A stretch of DNA of 64,000 nt from a bacterium (lineage in GTDB: Bacteria > Pseudomonadota > Alphaproteobacteria > Rhodobacterales > Rhodobacteraceae): contig WGOE01000014.1 of NCBI GenBank assembly GCA_016124195.1, positions 1 through 64,000 on the forward strand. The letters are read 5' to 3'. The notes below the pieces were generated by a model, which searched no databases, had not been told where the DNA came from, and was given only the letters and a program-made list of their open reading frames with translations. Positions 17,363 to 25,704 of this stretch are shown piece by piece (position 1 is the first letter of the stretch; every line of letters starts with the position of its first letter). Both the position numbers and the translations under genes were made by a program.

Positions 17363-17884
17363 TTAGACGTTCAGGTGCAGCATCTGGGCAATGCCGAAAT
17401 TGGTCAGGACCTTGCGCGTCGCATCATGCAGGATCCCGTTGTTACTTTCGGTCCGCGGGCCGACCCCGGTGTGATCGACCACCGGTCGGAACGGTTTTTG
17501 CCCGAAGGGCATGTCGAGCAGAGCCACCAAGACCGCGGCGATCCTTTCGAGACGCTGGTCGGGCGCGGCCTGCAGCCTCTGCCCGAGGCCCACTGCCGAC
17601 AGCGTCGGCACCAGTGCGAAATCCCGATTTCCGGCCTCACGCTCGGGATCATTCGGCGTGACCATCCCGTCGAAGAAGGGCGTTGGAATCGCGCCCGGTT
17701 CGATGATGCCGGATTCGATGCCGAAGCCCGATAATTCGGTCCGGCAGCATTCCACAATCGCCTCCAGCGCCCATTTCGACGGGGAATAGGCGCCGCTTCT
17801 GTCGGTCGAGGGGGCCGACTGGGTCTGGATGACCTGGACCAGTTTCCTGCGCGAGGCGGGAGCGCCTTTGCACAGGCTCAGCAT
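17363..17884 (-). pseudogene. C-terminal piece of a short-chain dehydrogenase
   Basis: This frame carries the catalytic part of an SDR: GAYSPSKWALEAIVECCRTE (the YxxxK motif), then GIIEPGAIPTPFFDGM and a long normal C-terminus ending MLHLNV. The coenzyme-binding N-terminal half is missing; the first 30 residues do not match the family. With the downstream piece it may represent two neighbouring dehydrogenases that each lost one half. The substrate cannot be inferred. Confidence 0.7.
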
Positions 17885-17896
17885 CCGCCGAATTGA

Positions 17897-18115
17897 CCGC
17901 TATTTCATCGCTTGCAGGCGGCGCGCAGCGGGCATGGCGTTGCGCTTGGCTGGCTCAGCTCTGTTCTGCCCCTGTTGCAGTCTGACGAGCTGTCACAGGC
18001 AACAGATGCCGAGATCGCGGATCCGAGCACCTTTTTCGTGACCGAGGGCGACCGAAGACGGCTCTGCCCCGAAGCAGTGGTCTTGCGCGTTTGGCTGCTG
18101 GCCCAAGGGCGTTGA
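17897..18115 (+). pseudogene. C-terminal fragment of a LysR-type regulator
   Basis: The plus strand reads AARSGHGVALGWLSSVLP followed by DAEIADPSTFFVTEGDRRR and AVVLRVWLLAQ, which is the end of the effector-binding domain of GcvA-like LysR regulators. The intact LysR at 18956-19864 has a comparable AGHGIALGWQHLVEG segment and the same kind of ending. The DNA-binding part is gone and a stop codon precedes the fragment in frame. It is a remnant. Confidence 0.65.
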
Positions 18116-18242
18116 GCTGATCTCGACACGGCTCGGCAACTTCCTCGCTTGATTGACGGCGGGAAAGGCCGATCTCTCTTCCGCGAAACGACGACGAAAA
18201 GGGCAGGGTGTATCATCCTGAAATGGCAGCGGTGCTTCTGAC

Positions 18243-18760
18243 CGGGCATGGCGATACTACATCGCCGACGCCAATGGCGGGATGCTGCCCGATGGACTCG
18301 ATTTCGTGCTCGAGGCTCCCTGCTCGACCTGGCGCGAGACGGCCAGCCTGCGCAAGCGCCGCCCCGTGCCGATCATCATGGACGAACTGGCCGTGCTTGA
18401 CGGCGACATCGCCCGGATCATCGGCGAGGATAGCGCCGACGGGATCGGGCTGAAGGTATCAAAGGCCGGGGGTTTGACGCGCGGTCGCCTTCACCGCGAC
18501 ATCTGACGGACTGATGGACTGACGGACTGACGGACTGACGATCAGCGTGCAGGATACCGTGGGGTCTGCAGTCCTCTTTGCCGGCATCGTGCACCTTGGC
18601 GCAACAGTGCCGGAACGCTATCTGCGCTGCATCGTCGATTTCCGCGACATGGCCACGCTGGCCACCGCCGAATGCGGTGGACCCGTTCGCGACAGCGGCG
18701 TCCTTGCCCCAGCGCACCTGGTCGTGGGATCACCGTTCGCCGCGAGTCCCTCTGCCGGCC
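18243..18760 (+). pseudogene. Enolase-superfamily dehydratase remnant (cis-3-hydroxyproline dehydratase-like)
   Basis: Pieces of one mandelate racemase/muconate lactonising-type protein are visible: WRYYIADANGGMLP (metal-ligand Asp), GLDFVLEAPCSTWRE, PIIMDELAVLDGD, GIGLKVSKAGGLTRGR, then, in another frame after an 8-bp tandem repeat, TISVQDTVGSAVLFAGIVHL, TVPERYLRC and DMATLATAECGGPVRD. These match the group containing cis-3-hydroxy-L-proline dehydratase. The N-terminal half is missing, a short deletion lies within DANGGM...LLP, and the repeat at 18503-18540 introduces stops and a one-base phase change. Function is lost, but the identity ties this patch to hydroxyproline metabolism. Confidence 0.7.
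18503..18540. repeat. 8-bp tandem repeat, nearly five copies
   Basis: CTGACGGA is repeated: copies at 18503, 18511 (CTGATGGA, one change), 18519 and 18527, with six bases of a fifth at 18535. It replaces about seven codons of the enolase-superfamily remnant, which continues recognisably on both sides. It looks like slippage expansion within a decaying gene. Confidence 0.9.
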
Positions 18761-18955
18761 CGTCGCCCTCTGGACGGCCTGAAATCGGGTTCGGCGGTCA
18801 GGGCCCCCGGTTGCGAGGGCAGGATTCCGAAGCCTGGACGCAGGGCAGGAACGCCTGACCCGCAGCAGAGATCGCTTTTGCCCTGCCCACCGGATGGAAC
18901 TCCCGCCCGGGAGGGGTGGATACGGAAAACTGGCATCCCGCAATGGGGCCAGCCG

Positions 18956-19864
18956 TCAGGTCAGAGATTGGTTGACAAGCCAGTCGCGCACGTCCTGCGC
19001 CGATTTCGACAGCGGGACGTCACGAGACCAGATGATGTTGAAGTCCATGCCCGTGGCCAACTCATGGTCGGTCAGGCGAACCAGCACGCCCTGCGCCAGC
19101 AGTCCTTCGACCAAGTGCTGCCAGCCAAGGGCGATGCCGTGACCGGCAATCACGGACTGGATCACCGACACATAATCGTTGATCTGCAATCCTTTGGGCA
19201 CTCTGCGCCCCTCTATCCCGGCCGAAGCGAACCAGTCACGCCAGGTCGCGGCCGACCGGAATGGTTCTTCCAGATGGATCAGTTGATGGTCCAGCAGATC
19301 CGCCGGCCGCTCTGGCCGGGTGCGGCCCGCCAGATAGCTTGCGCCGCAGACTGGAAAGATCTGCTCCGGCGCCAGGGGTTTGGCCTGGTACTGCGGCCAA
19401 CCGGCCGGATCGCCGCCCCGCACAGCCAGCGGGATACCTTCGCCTCCAAGGTCAAGATCGCGGTCCGCAGTCTGGATCCGCAGATCGATCTGCGGCAGGT
19501 CGGCACGCAGCTGAGCCATCCGCGGCACCATCCAGAAGGCAGCAAAGGCGTTGGAACAGGACAGCGTCACATGCCCCCCGGTTGCCAAGGCCCGCAGGTC
19601 CTGCGCCGAGCGCCGGATATGTGACAGCCCGATCGTCACATCGGCGTGAAACCGTGCCCCCGCTTCGCTGAGACGGACACGGCGATGCTCTCGCAGGAAC
19701 AGCGCCGTGCCCAGATGCTCCTCCAGCCGGTTGATGGCATAGGACACCGCGGCCTGCGTCATCCGCAATTCACGCGCGGCCCCGGTGAAGCTTGACAGGC
19801 GCCCCGCCGCTTCAAAGACGACAAGGGCGTTGATCGACGGAACAAGGCTACGCAGCGTTTCCAT
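18956..19864 (-). CDS. LysR-family transcriptional regulator
   Basis: A 302-residue regulator of the GcvA-like group. The helix-turn-helix is at residues 13-55 (LVVFEAAGRLSSFTGAAREL, MTQAAVSYAINRLEEHLG), followed by LFLREHRRVRLSEAG and a periplasmic-binding-protein-like effector domain ending SAQDVRDWLVNQSLT. It is divergent from the MttB-like methyltransferase gene, whose start is 94 bases away, and so is the likely regulator of that gene. A short ATC-N5-GAT dyad at 19876-19886 in the gap could be part of a LysR box. The effector is unknown; a methylated amine would fit the context. Confidence 0.88.
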   Translation of the reverse strand: METLRSLVPSINALVVFEAAGRLSSFTGAARELRMTQAAVSYAINRLEEHLGTALFLREHRRVRLSEAGARFHADVTIGLSHIRRSAQDLRALATGGHVTLSCSNAFAAFWMVPRMAQLRADLPQIDLRIQTADRDLDLGGEGIPLAVRGGDPAGWPQYQAKPLAPEQIFPVCGASYLAGRTRPERPADLLDHQLIHLEEPFRSAATWRDWFASAGIEGRRVPKGLQINDYVSVIQSVIAGHGIALGWQHLVEGLLAQGVLVRLTDHELATGMDFNIIWSRDVPLSKSAQDVRDWLVNQSLT

Positions 19865-19958
19865 AAGCAGAGTTTATCAAGTCGATGAAAACTTTCCAGC
19901 GTCACAACGCCGCGTCTTGGCGGTAGCCTTGCAGAGGCTTATTGAAGGGGCGGAGATC

Positions 19959-21524
19959 ATGGCGGACGGCGACCACCTGGAAGGCAAGCGGCAGCGCGGC
20001 GGGCGGCAGAAGATGCGCGATGCCCGCGTGGGCGTCGAGGCGGGCGTCCACCGGCCCTATATCGTCCGGGGCATCCCGACCTACGACATCCTGTCCGAAG
20101 AAAGCCTTCTTGCCATCGAAGCGACCGCAGATCGCATCCTGGCCGAGATCGGGATCGAGCTGCGCGACGATGTCACGGCCATGCAGCTTTACAAGACGGC
20201 CGGGGCTGAGGTGACACAGCAGACCGAAGGCATCTGGCGGGTGAGGTTCCCGCCCGGCATGCTGCGCGAAGTGCTGAAGACCGCGCCGCCCGTTTTCACC
20301 CAGCACGCCCGCAACCCGGCGAACTCTGTCCAGATCGGCGGAAACAACGTCGTCTTCGCGCCCTCCTATGGCTCGCCCTTCGTGATGGACCTCGATCGCG
20401 GCCGGCGCTACGGCACGATCGAGGATTTCCGCAACTTCATCAAGCTCGCGCAGTCCTCGCCCTGGCTGCACCACTCTGGCGGCACGGTCTGCGAGCCAAC
20501 CGATGTGCCGGTGAACAAGCGCCATCTGGACATGGTCTACAGCCATATCCGCTATTCCGACCGCGCCTTCCTTGGCTCGATCACCGCCGCCGAACGCGCC
20601 GCCGACAGCGTCGAGATGGCGCGCATCCTGTTCGGCGAGGCATTTACCGACCAGAATTGCGTCGTCATGGGCAATTTCAACACCACCTCGCCCCTGGTGA
20701 TCGACGGGGTGACGGCGGCCGGCATCCGCACCTATGCCGCGGCGAACCAGGGCTCGATCCACCTGCCGTTCCTGCTGGGCGGCGCCGTAGCCCCCCTGAC
20801 CATCGCCGGCATGGTCGCGCAGGGACTGGCGGAATCGATGGCTTCCTGTGCCCTCGCGCAACTGACCCGGCCCGGCGCGCCGACGATTCTGGCCTCCTTC
20901 TTCTCATCGATGTCGCTCAAGACCGGCTCGCCGACCTTCGGGATGCCGGAACCGGCCATCGGATCGCTGGCGATGGGCCAGCTTGCGCGCCGTCTGAACA
21001 TGCCGCTGCGCTGCGCGGGGAACTTCTCGACCTCCAAGCTGCCGGATGGGCAGGCGATGTGGCAAAGCATGATGTCCATGATGTCAGCCGTGCAAGGCGG
21101 GGCGAACTACGTCCTGCATTCCGCCGGCTTCCTCGATGGCCTCCTGTCGATGTCCTACGAAAAGGTCGTGATGGACACCGACATCTGCGGCGCGCTGCAT
21201 TCCTATCTGGACGGAATGACGGTGAACGAGGACACGCTCGCCTTCGAAGCGTTGAACGAGCTTGGCCCCGGCCAGCACCTGTTCTCGACCCAGCACACCC
21301 TGAGGCATTACGAGACGGCCTATTGGGACTCGGCGCTGGACGACAACCAGCCCTGGGAAAGCTGGGACGAACAGGGCGGCATCGACTATGCCCGGCGCGC
21401 CAATGCCCGCTGGAAGAAGATCCTGCGCGACTACCAGGCGCCCCCGCTGGACCAAGACACCGACGAGGCGCTGCAGGATTTTGTCGCCCGCCGCAAGGCC
21501 TCGATGGACGACATGTGGTACTGA
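19959..21524 (+). CDS. Trimethylamine/glycine-betaine methyltransferase family protein (MttB-like, non-pyrrolysine)
   Basis: A 521-residue protein of the MttB superfamily, which moves a methyl group from a quaternary or tertiary amine to a corrinoid carrier. Recognised stretches include LAEIGIELRDDVTA, FAPSYGSPFVMDLDRGRRYG, DFRNFIKLAQSSPWLHHSGG, MGNFNTTSPLVIDGV and GGANYVLHSAGFLDGLLSMS. There is no amber codon in the frame, so it belongs to the common pyrrolysine-free branch whose characterised members demethylate betaines. The ATG follows GGGGCGGAG. No corrinoid protein or reactivase gene is near, so any methyl acceptor must be coded elsewhere. It is flanked by a divergent LysR gene and followed after 174 bases by a GlxA-type regulator. 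Confidence 0.88.
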   Translation: MADGDHLEGKRQRGGRQKMRDARVGVEAGVHRPYIVRGIPTYDILSEESLLAIEATADRILAEIGIELRDDVTAMQLYKTAGAEVTQQTEGIWRVRFPPGMLREVLKTAPPVFTQHARNPANSVQIGGNNVVFAPSYGSPFVMDLDRGRRYGTIEDFRNFIKLAQSSPWLHHSGGTVCEPTDVPVNKRHLDMVYSHIRYSDRAFLGSITAAERAADSVEMARILFGEAFTDQNCVVMGNFNTTSPLVIDGVTAAGIRTYAAANQGSIHLPFLLGGAVAPLTIAGMVAQGLAESMASCALAQLTRPGAPTILASFFSSMSLKTGSPTFGMPEPAIGSLAMGQLARRLNMPLRCAGNFSTSKLPDGQAMWQSMMSMMSAVQGGANYVLHSAGFLDGLLSMSYEKVVMDTDICGALHSYLDGMTVNEDTLAFEALNELGPGQHLFSTQHTLRHYETAYWDSALDDNQPWESWDEQGGIDYARRANARWKKILRDYQAPPLDQDTDEALQDFVARRKASMDDMWY

Positions 21525-21698
21525 CCACCTGACCAGAGCCAACGCCCCCGGGCCCAAGCGCGCGGTTCAACACACCCGCAACGCCACCGGCCGGTCACCT
21601 GCGGCGCGCACAAGTTCGGCCGCCTCAAGCCCCGTTACGCGCATCTTCGGCAACCCGCCGCCTGACATTCCCACCGATCAGCCAGAAGAGGACCAGAC

Positions 21699-22682
21699 AT
21701 GACAGCGGCTTCGGATTTCGTCTTCCTTCTCGTCGATGGGTTCCCGCACATCTCGCTGTCATGCGCCATCGAGCCTTTGCGGCTGGCCAACCTCATCGCC
21801 GGATCGGAGATCTATCGCTGGACCCTCGTTTCGGTGGATGGCGGGCCCGTGATGGCCTCGAACGGGCTGTCCACGTCGGTCCGGCAAGGGCCCATGCAGC
21901 TTGGGCGCCGCCAGAAACTGATGATCGTGTCGGGCGATGAAGCGGTCGGGGATCACTGCCCAGACCTGAGCGCCTATCTTCGGACGCAACGGGCGCATGG
22001 CGCGGTGATCGGAGGCATCTGTTCGGGAACCTATTTCCTGGCCAAGGCCGGACTGCTTACCGGCAAGGAAGCGGCGATTCATTGGGCTTATCATGACGCA
22101 TTCGCCGAACGCTTCCCGAAGGTCCGGCTGACGCAGTCGCTTTTCGTCGCTGACCCCGTCGCTCCGACCTGCTCGGGGGGCGCCGCGACCGTGGACCTCA
22201 TTCTGTACATGATCCTGCAGGACCATGGTCGTGACCTAGCGATCGCCGTGGCCGAACAACTGGTTTGCTCCGGAATCCGGGATGGCGCCTCGCTCCAGCG
22301 ATTTTCGGCGCAGTTTCGACTGGGCTTCCGAAACACGCTTCTTTCGAAGGCCATAGACCTGATGCGCGACAACATCGAAACTCCGATGTCTGCCGCGTCG
22401 CTTGCCGAAGAGCTTGGCATTTCCTGTCGTCAACTGGAGCGGGTCTTCGCCAAGCACCTGAACCATTCTCCCAAGCGCTACTGGCTGGAACTTCGTCTGG
22501 AGCGTGCACGCAATCTTCTGCTGCAGACAGATGTCAGCGTTTCCGAGATCGCCGTGGCATGCGGTTTTGCGTCGGTCTCGAATTTTTCGAAGGTCTTTCG
22601 GGCGCGCTTTGGAAATTCGCCGTTGAACGAACGTGCGGGGGCATCAAGATGCGCGGCGCCGCCCGCAAGGCTGCGCGCCTGA
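21699..22682 (+). CDS. GlxA/GbdR-type AraC regulator (DJ-1/PfpI domain plus AraC HTH)
   Basis: A 327-residue regulator in two parts. Residues 6-185 form a DJ-1/PfpI (class I glutamine amidotransferase-like) sensor (FVFLLVDGFPHISLSCAIEP, GGICSGTYFLAKAGLL with the nucleophile-elbow Cys). Residues 215-315 hold a double helix-turn-helix AraC domain (AASLAEELGISCRQLERVF, VSEIAVACGFASVSNFSKVF). This architecture is known from regulators of choline, glycine betaine and carnitine use. Its location after the MttB-like gene supports a methylated-amine pathway. The start ATG follows AGAGGACCAGAC. Confidence 0.9.
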   Translation: MTAASDFVFLLVDGFPHISLSCAIEPLRLANLIAGSEIYRWTLVSVDGGPVMASNGLSTSVRQGPMQLGRRQKLMIVSGDEAVGDHCPDLSAYLRTQRAHGAVIGGICSGTYFLAKAGLLTGKEAAIHWAYHDAFAERFPKVRLTQSLFVADPVAPTCSGGAATVDLILYMILQDHGRDLAIAVAEQLVCSGIRDGASLQRFSAQFRLGFRNTLLSKAIDLMRDNIETPMSAASLAEELGISCRQLERVFAKHLNHSPKRYWLELRLERARNLLLQTDVSVSEIAVACGFASVSNFSKVFRARFGNSPLNERAGASRCAAPPARLRA

Positions 22683-22875
22683 TATGCTCCCGGGCTTCGG
22701 GGGTGCAATCGAGCTTCTGAGACACTCGGCCAGGATATCGGCTGCGGGGCTTCGGGTGATGCCGGAGTCAGAACCGTTGCCGATCGAGATCACGCAAGCG
22801 CAAAAAGCTTGACCGGGCCGTCATGTCACCAAGGGCACGACAGGTGCACTCGGTCCGGCGGCTGACTCCCTGCGG

Positions 22876-23115
22876 TTACCTTTTCACTTCGGTTTCGGGA
22901 ATGTCATCGGCACCGCTCACCTCGGCATGCCAGCGCCCGGCGGTGTCCTCCCAGACGATGCGGCGCGATTCACCTGGACGAAGCTGTTCGACCGCGGCGC
23001 GGCGCGCTGCGTGAAAGGCCGCATCATGGCTGGAGAACGGTTCGGAGAAAGTGCCGCCAACCCGATAGGCCCAGCCCCCATCGTGTTCGACGATCTCATA
23101 GATGACCTTGCTCAT
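22876..23115 (-). CDS. DUF2188 domain protein
   Basis: A 79-residue protein, MSKVIYEIVEHDGGWAYRVG at the start and a central SHDAAFHAARRAAVEQLRPG segment, as in the DUF2188 family, which has no established function. The ATG at 23115 is well supported by GAGGAGCATTCCC just upstream. No signal peptide or membrane segment. It is divergent from the cyclic-nucleotide-binding flavoprotein across about 300 bases. Confidence 0.8.
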   Translation of the reverse strand: MSKVIYEIVEHDGGWAYRVGGTFSEPFSSHDAAFHAARRAAVEQLRPGESRRIVWEDTAGRWHAEVSGADDIPETEVKR

Positions 23116-23418
23116 GGGAATGCTCCTCGCATCATGGGGGGAAGGATCGTGGCCGGGGTTCAGGCACCCCGGGTCAGGACGTTGGCGGATTGGACATGGC
23201 ATCTGTTCGATGGTCGCGCGCGCTGGCGCTGCGTCTTGCAGAATCCTGCGCAAATCGGCCCCGCCGCATGTTTGGCCGCCCTGCCCCTGCCCTTGCGTCC
23301 GCCAGGGTTCATTTGTCCAAATCTGCATCGTCTTGCGCAAGCGAAGCCCAGCACCCGGGCGCAGAGTGCTGCGGCGGAAGGGCCCGCCGCGACCAAGACC
23401 CCGATCAGGAACCGCACC
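23116..23418. other. Divergent promoter region
   Basis: About 300 bases between the divergent DUF2188 gene and the cNMP-binding flavoprotein gene. Open frames cross it on both strands but resemble nothing known. It should hold promoters for both genes; no clear operator was seen. Confidence 0.45.
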
Positions 23419-25080
23419 ATGACCCGTGCAAGGCGAACCGACGACGATCCTTATGCACGCAGGGCCGAGGTTTTTCCGGCGCTCGACGCCGACATGATGG
23501 CGCGGGTGCTTTCCTATGGCGCGGAAGAGATCGTCACCAAAGGCATCCATCTGTTCCACAGGGGGGATCGCCGCGCCGATTTCTTCCTTGTTCTGGATGG
23601 CAAGATCGGCATCTTTCGCCCCGACGAGAGCAATCCCCGCTCTGACCATTTGGTCAAGGTCCACCAGCGGGGCGAATTCACAGGCGAGCTTGACCATCTG
23701 AGCGCGCGGGCGCCGCTGGTCGATGCGCTGGTCCTTGAACGGGCGAATGTGCTGCGGGTCAAGCCGGCCGATCTGAGGCGCATGCTCTCGCGCGAGCCCG
23801 ACATCGCCGAAATCGTCATCCGCGCCTTCATCCTGCGGCGGATGGGCTTTCTGCATCGGGGCGAGGCGGGCATCACCCTGCTTGGGCCGGCGCATGCCGC
23901 AGCCACCCTGCGCATCGAACGGTTCCTGATCCGCAATGGCTATCCGCTGAAACTGGTGGATCCTGCCGATCCGTCTGCGGCCAAGGTCATGGCGGCTTTT
24001 GGGCTTGAGCCCGGTGATCTGCCCGCTGTCATCACCGCCGACCACCTGATCCTGCGCAACCCCGGCACGGCTGAACTGGCCGACCGGCTGGGCCTGACCG
24101 AGCAGTTCGATCCCGAGGAGGTCTGGGATGTGGCCGTGATCGGTGCCGGGCCGGCAGGTCTTGCCGCGGCGACCTATGCCGCTTCGGAAGGATTGAAAAC
24201 CGTTGTGATCGAAGCACTTGGCCCGGGAGGTCAGGCCGGCACCAGTTCGCGGATCGAGAATTACCTGGGCTTTCCCACCGGGATTTCGGGCCAGGCCCTG
24301 GCCGGGCGCGCGCAGGTTCAGGCCCAACGTTTCGGCGCCCGGATCGCGGTGTCGCGCATGGCGGTGGAGCTTGACTGCAGCCGGTCTCCGCTGCGGCTTG
24401 GGCTTGAGGATGGCCAGATGCTTGCGGCCTCGAGCGTGGTGATCGCCACCGGCGCCCGCTATCGCCGGCTGTCGGCCAAGGGTTTTGACGAATACGAGGC
24501 CGCCGGCGTGCACTATGCCGCCACCGCAATGGAGGCCACGCTGTGCAAGGGCATGCATGTGGTCGTCGTGGGAGGCGGCAATTCGGCGGGTCAGGCGGCG
24601 GTCTTCCTGTCGCGTCATGTCGAGCATGTGCATGTTTTGGTTCGCAAATCCGGGCTGAAGGAGACGATGTCGGATTACCTTGTCCAGCGTATTGCCGTGT
24701 CGCCGCACATCTCGCTGCATCCGTTCTGCGAGATCATCGAGTTGAGCGGCGACACGGTGCTGCGCCGGATCTTTTGGCGCGATCTGCGGACGGGTGCCGT
24801 GACCGAAGTGCCCTGCGGGGCCTTGTTCGTGATGATCGGCGCGGACCCCAACACCGGCTGGCTGCCCGATTGCATTGCCCGCGACGCGCGCGGCTTTGTG
24901 CTGACCGGGCGCGACGCGGCGGGACGGCCGCTGGGCTCGCCCTATGCCACGCAGCAGGCCGGCGTCTATGCGGTGGGCGATGTGCGGGCCGGGTCGGTCA
25001 AGCGGGTGGCGTCGGGCGTGGGCGAAGGATCGGTCGTCATGCAGGACATCCACCGCTTTCTGGAAGGTGACACGCGCTGA
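23419..25080 (+). CDS. Cyclic-nucleotide-binding domain fused to a thioredoxin-reductase-like flavoprotein
   Basis: A 553-residue two-part protein. Residues 20-145 form a CRP-like cyclic nucleotide-binding domain (FHRGDRRADFFLVLDGKIGI, HQRGEFTGELDHLS). A linker region of about 75 residues follows (LRIERFLIRNGYPLKLVDPA). Residues 233-553 are a thioredoxin-reductase-like NAD(P)H/FAD module with FAD motif VAVIGAGPAGLAAATYAASE, NAD(P) motif VVVVGGGNSAGQAAVFLSRH near 377, and C-terminal FAD contact VYAVGDVRAGSVKRVASGVG. The redox CxxC of thioredoxin reductases is absent; the corresponding place reads YAATAMEATLCKGMHV with one cysteine. It is thus unlikely to reduce thioredoxin directly and may be a ligand-gated NAD(P)H oxidoreductase. 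Start follows a weak Shine-Dalgarno (AGGAACCGC). Confidence 0.88.
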   Translation: MTRARRTDDDPYARRAEVFPALDADMMARVLSYGAEEIVTKGIHLFHRGDRRADFFLVLDGKIGIFRPDESNPRSDHLVKVHQRGEFTGELDHLSARAPLVDALVLERANVLRVKPADLRRMLSREPDIAEIVIRAFILRRMGFLHRGEAGITLLGPAHAAATLRIERFLIRNGYPLKLVDPADPSAAKVMAAFGLEPGDLPAVITADHLILRNPGTAELADRLGLTEQFDPEEVWDVAVIGAGPAGLAAATYAASEGLKTVVIEALGPGGQAGTSSRIENYLGFPTGISGQALAGRAQVQAQRFGARIAVSRMAVELDCSRSPLRLGLEDGQMLAASSVVIATGARYRRLSAKGFDEYEAAGVHYAATAMEATLCKGMHVVVVGGGNSAGQAAVFLSRHVEHVHVLVRKSGLKETMSDYLVQRIAVSPHISLHPFCEIIELSGDTVLRRIFWRDLRTGAVTEVPCGALFVMIGADPNTGWLPDCIARDARGFVLTGRDAAGRPLGSPYATQQAGVYAVGDVRAGSVKRVASGVGEGSVVMQDIHRFLEGDTR

Positions 25081-25411
25081 GGCCAGCCTGAGGACCATGA
25101 GCGCCATACCTTTGAAATATCGAGAGTTATTTTCCTACAACCTGCGAGGTTCCGGGGCGCGGGCGGCCAGTGGTGTGCGCCCGTCGCGGCATGGCCCCCG
25201 CGTCTGGCCTCTTGATCGGACAGCGCTGCGGCCGGCGGGCGAGACGCCTGTTTCAGACAAGGCGCGGCCCTTGGTTACAATCTTTTCGCGGGCCTTGCGG
25301 TCATGATGAGGGGGTGATCGGGCTGCCCCTACCCGCAGGCGGGCGGCTGCGGCTTGATCCCACCTGAAGGGACTGTCCCCCCTGCCTCCCCCATCGCCCT
25401 TGGGTGTTCTT

Positions 25412-25446
25412 GCCACCGATGCGTCTGCTGCATCGGTGGCTTTTTT
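25412..25446 (+). terminator. Rho-independent terminator
   Basis: An 11-bp perfect stem, GCCACCGATGC (25412-25422) and GCATCGGTGGC (25430-25440), a 7-base loop and six T. It works for the plus strand only, since the other side has no T run. It is about 330 bases after the flavoprotein stop, so it either ends a long 3' UTR or belongs to an unannotated small RNA. Confidence 0.9.
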
Positions 25447-25536
25447 CCGCCCCGGTCGCACTGGATGAGGAACGCAGTCCAAGCCCTTGCGAACGCTGGA
25501 TTAACCATGCCGCGGCACGGCAAGGGGCCGGTCTGT

Positions 25537-25569
25537 TTTCCGTCTTCTTTCCGTCTTCATTCCGTCTGT
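25537..25569. repeat. 11-bp tandem repeat, three copies
   Basis: TTTCCGTCTTC occurs twice in direct succession, followed by a third diverged copy (ATTCCGTCTGT). It lies in non-coding sequence after a terminator. No function known. Confidence 0.8.
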
Positions 25570-25704
25570 ACGCGCGGCGTCGCAGGGTCTTGTTAACCAT
25601 GTTGCGCGAATCGCCCTGCCCTGCCCCGGCGGAAGCTGCGACAGGCCACGGCTGCGACCGGCGCGGGCTGTTGCCCGGCCGGTGCAAGCCTCGCCCGGGC
25701 CGGG

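Larger units (their letters stand above)
25081..25704. other. Gene-free region between convergent genes
   Basis: Over 600 bases between the 3' ends of the flavoprotein gene and the molybdenum-hydroxylase gene, with no credible protein gene. It holds a strong intrinsic terminator (25412-25446), a short 11-bp tandem repeat (25537-25569), and two copies of TTAACCAT (25501-25508 and 25593-25600), a word known as a CtrA half-site. A small RNA ending at the terminator is possible. Confidence 0.6.

Noticed and set aside
18503-18540. Short direct repeats considered as CRISPR or replication iterons
   Set aside because: Units are 8 bp without spacers and lie inside a gene remnant, far from repC; neither CRISPR nor an origin.
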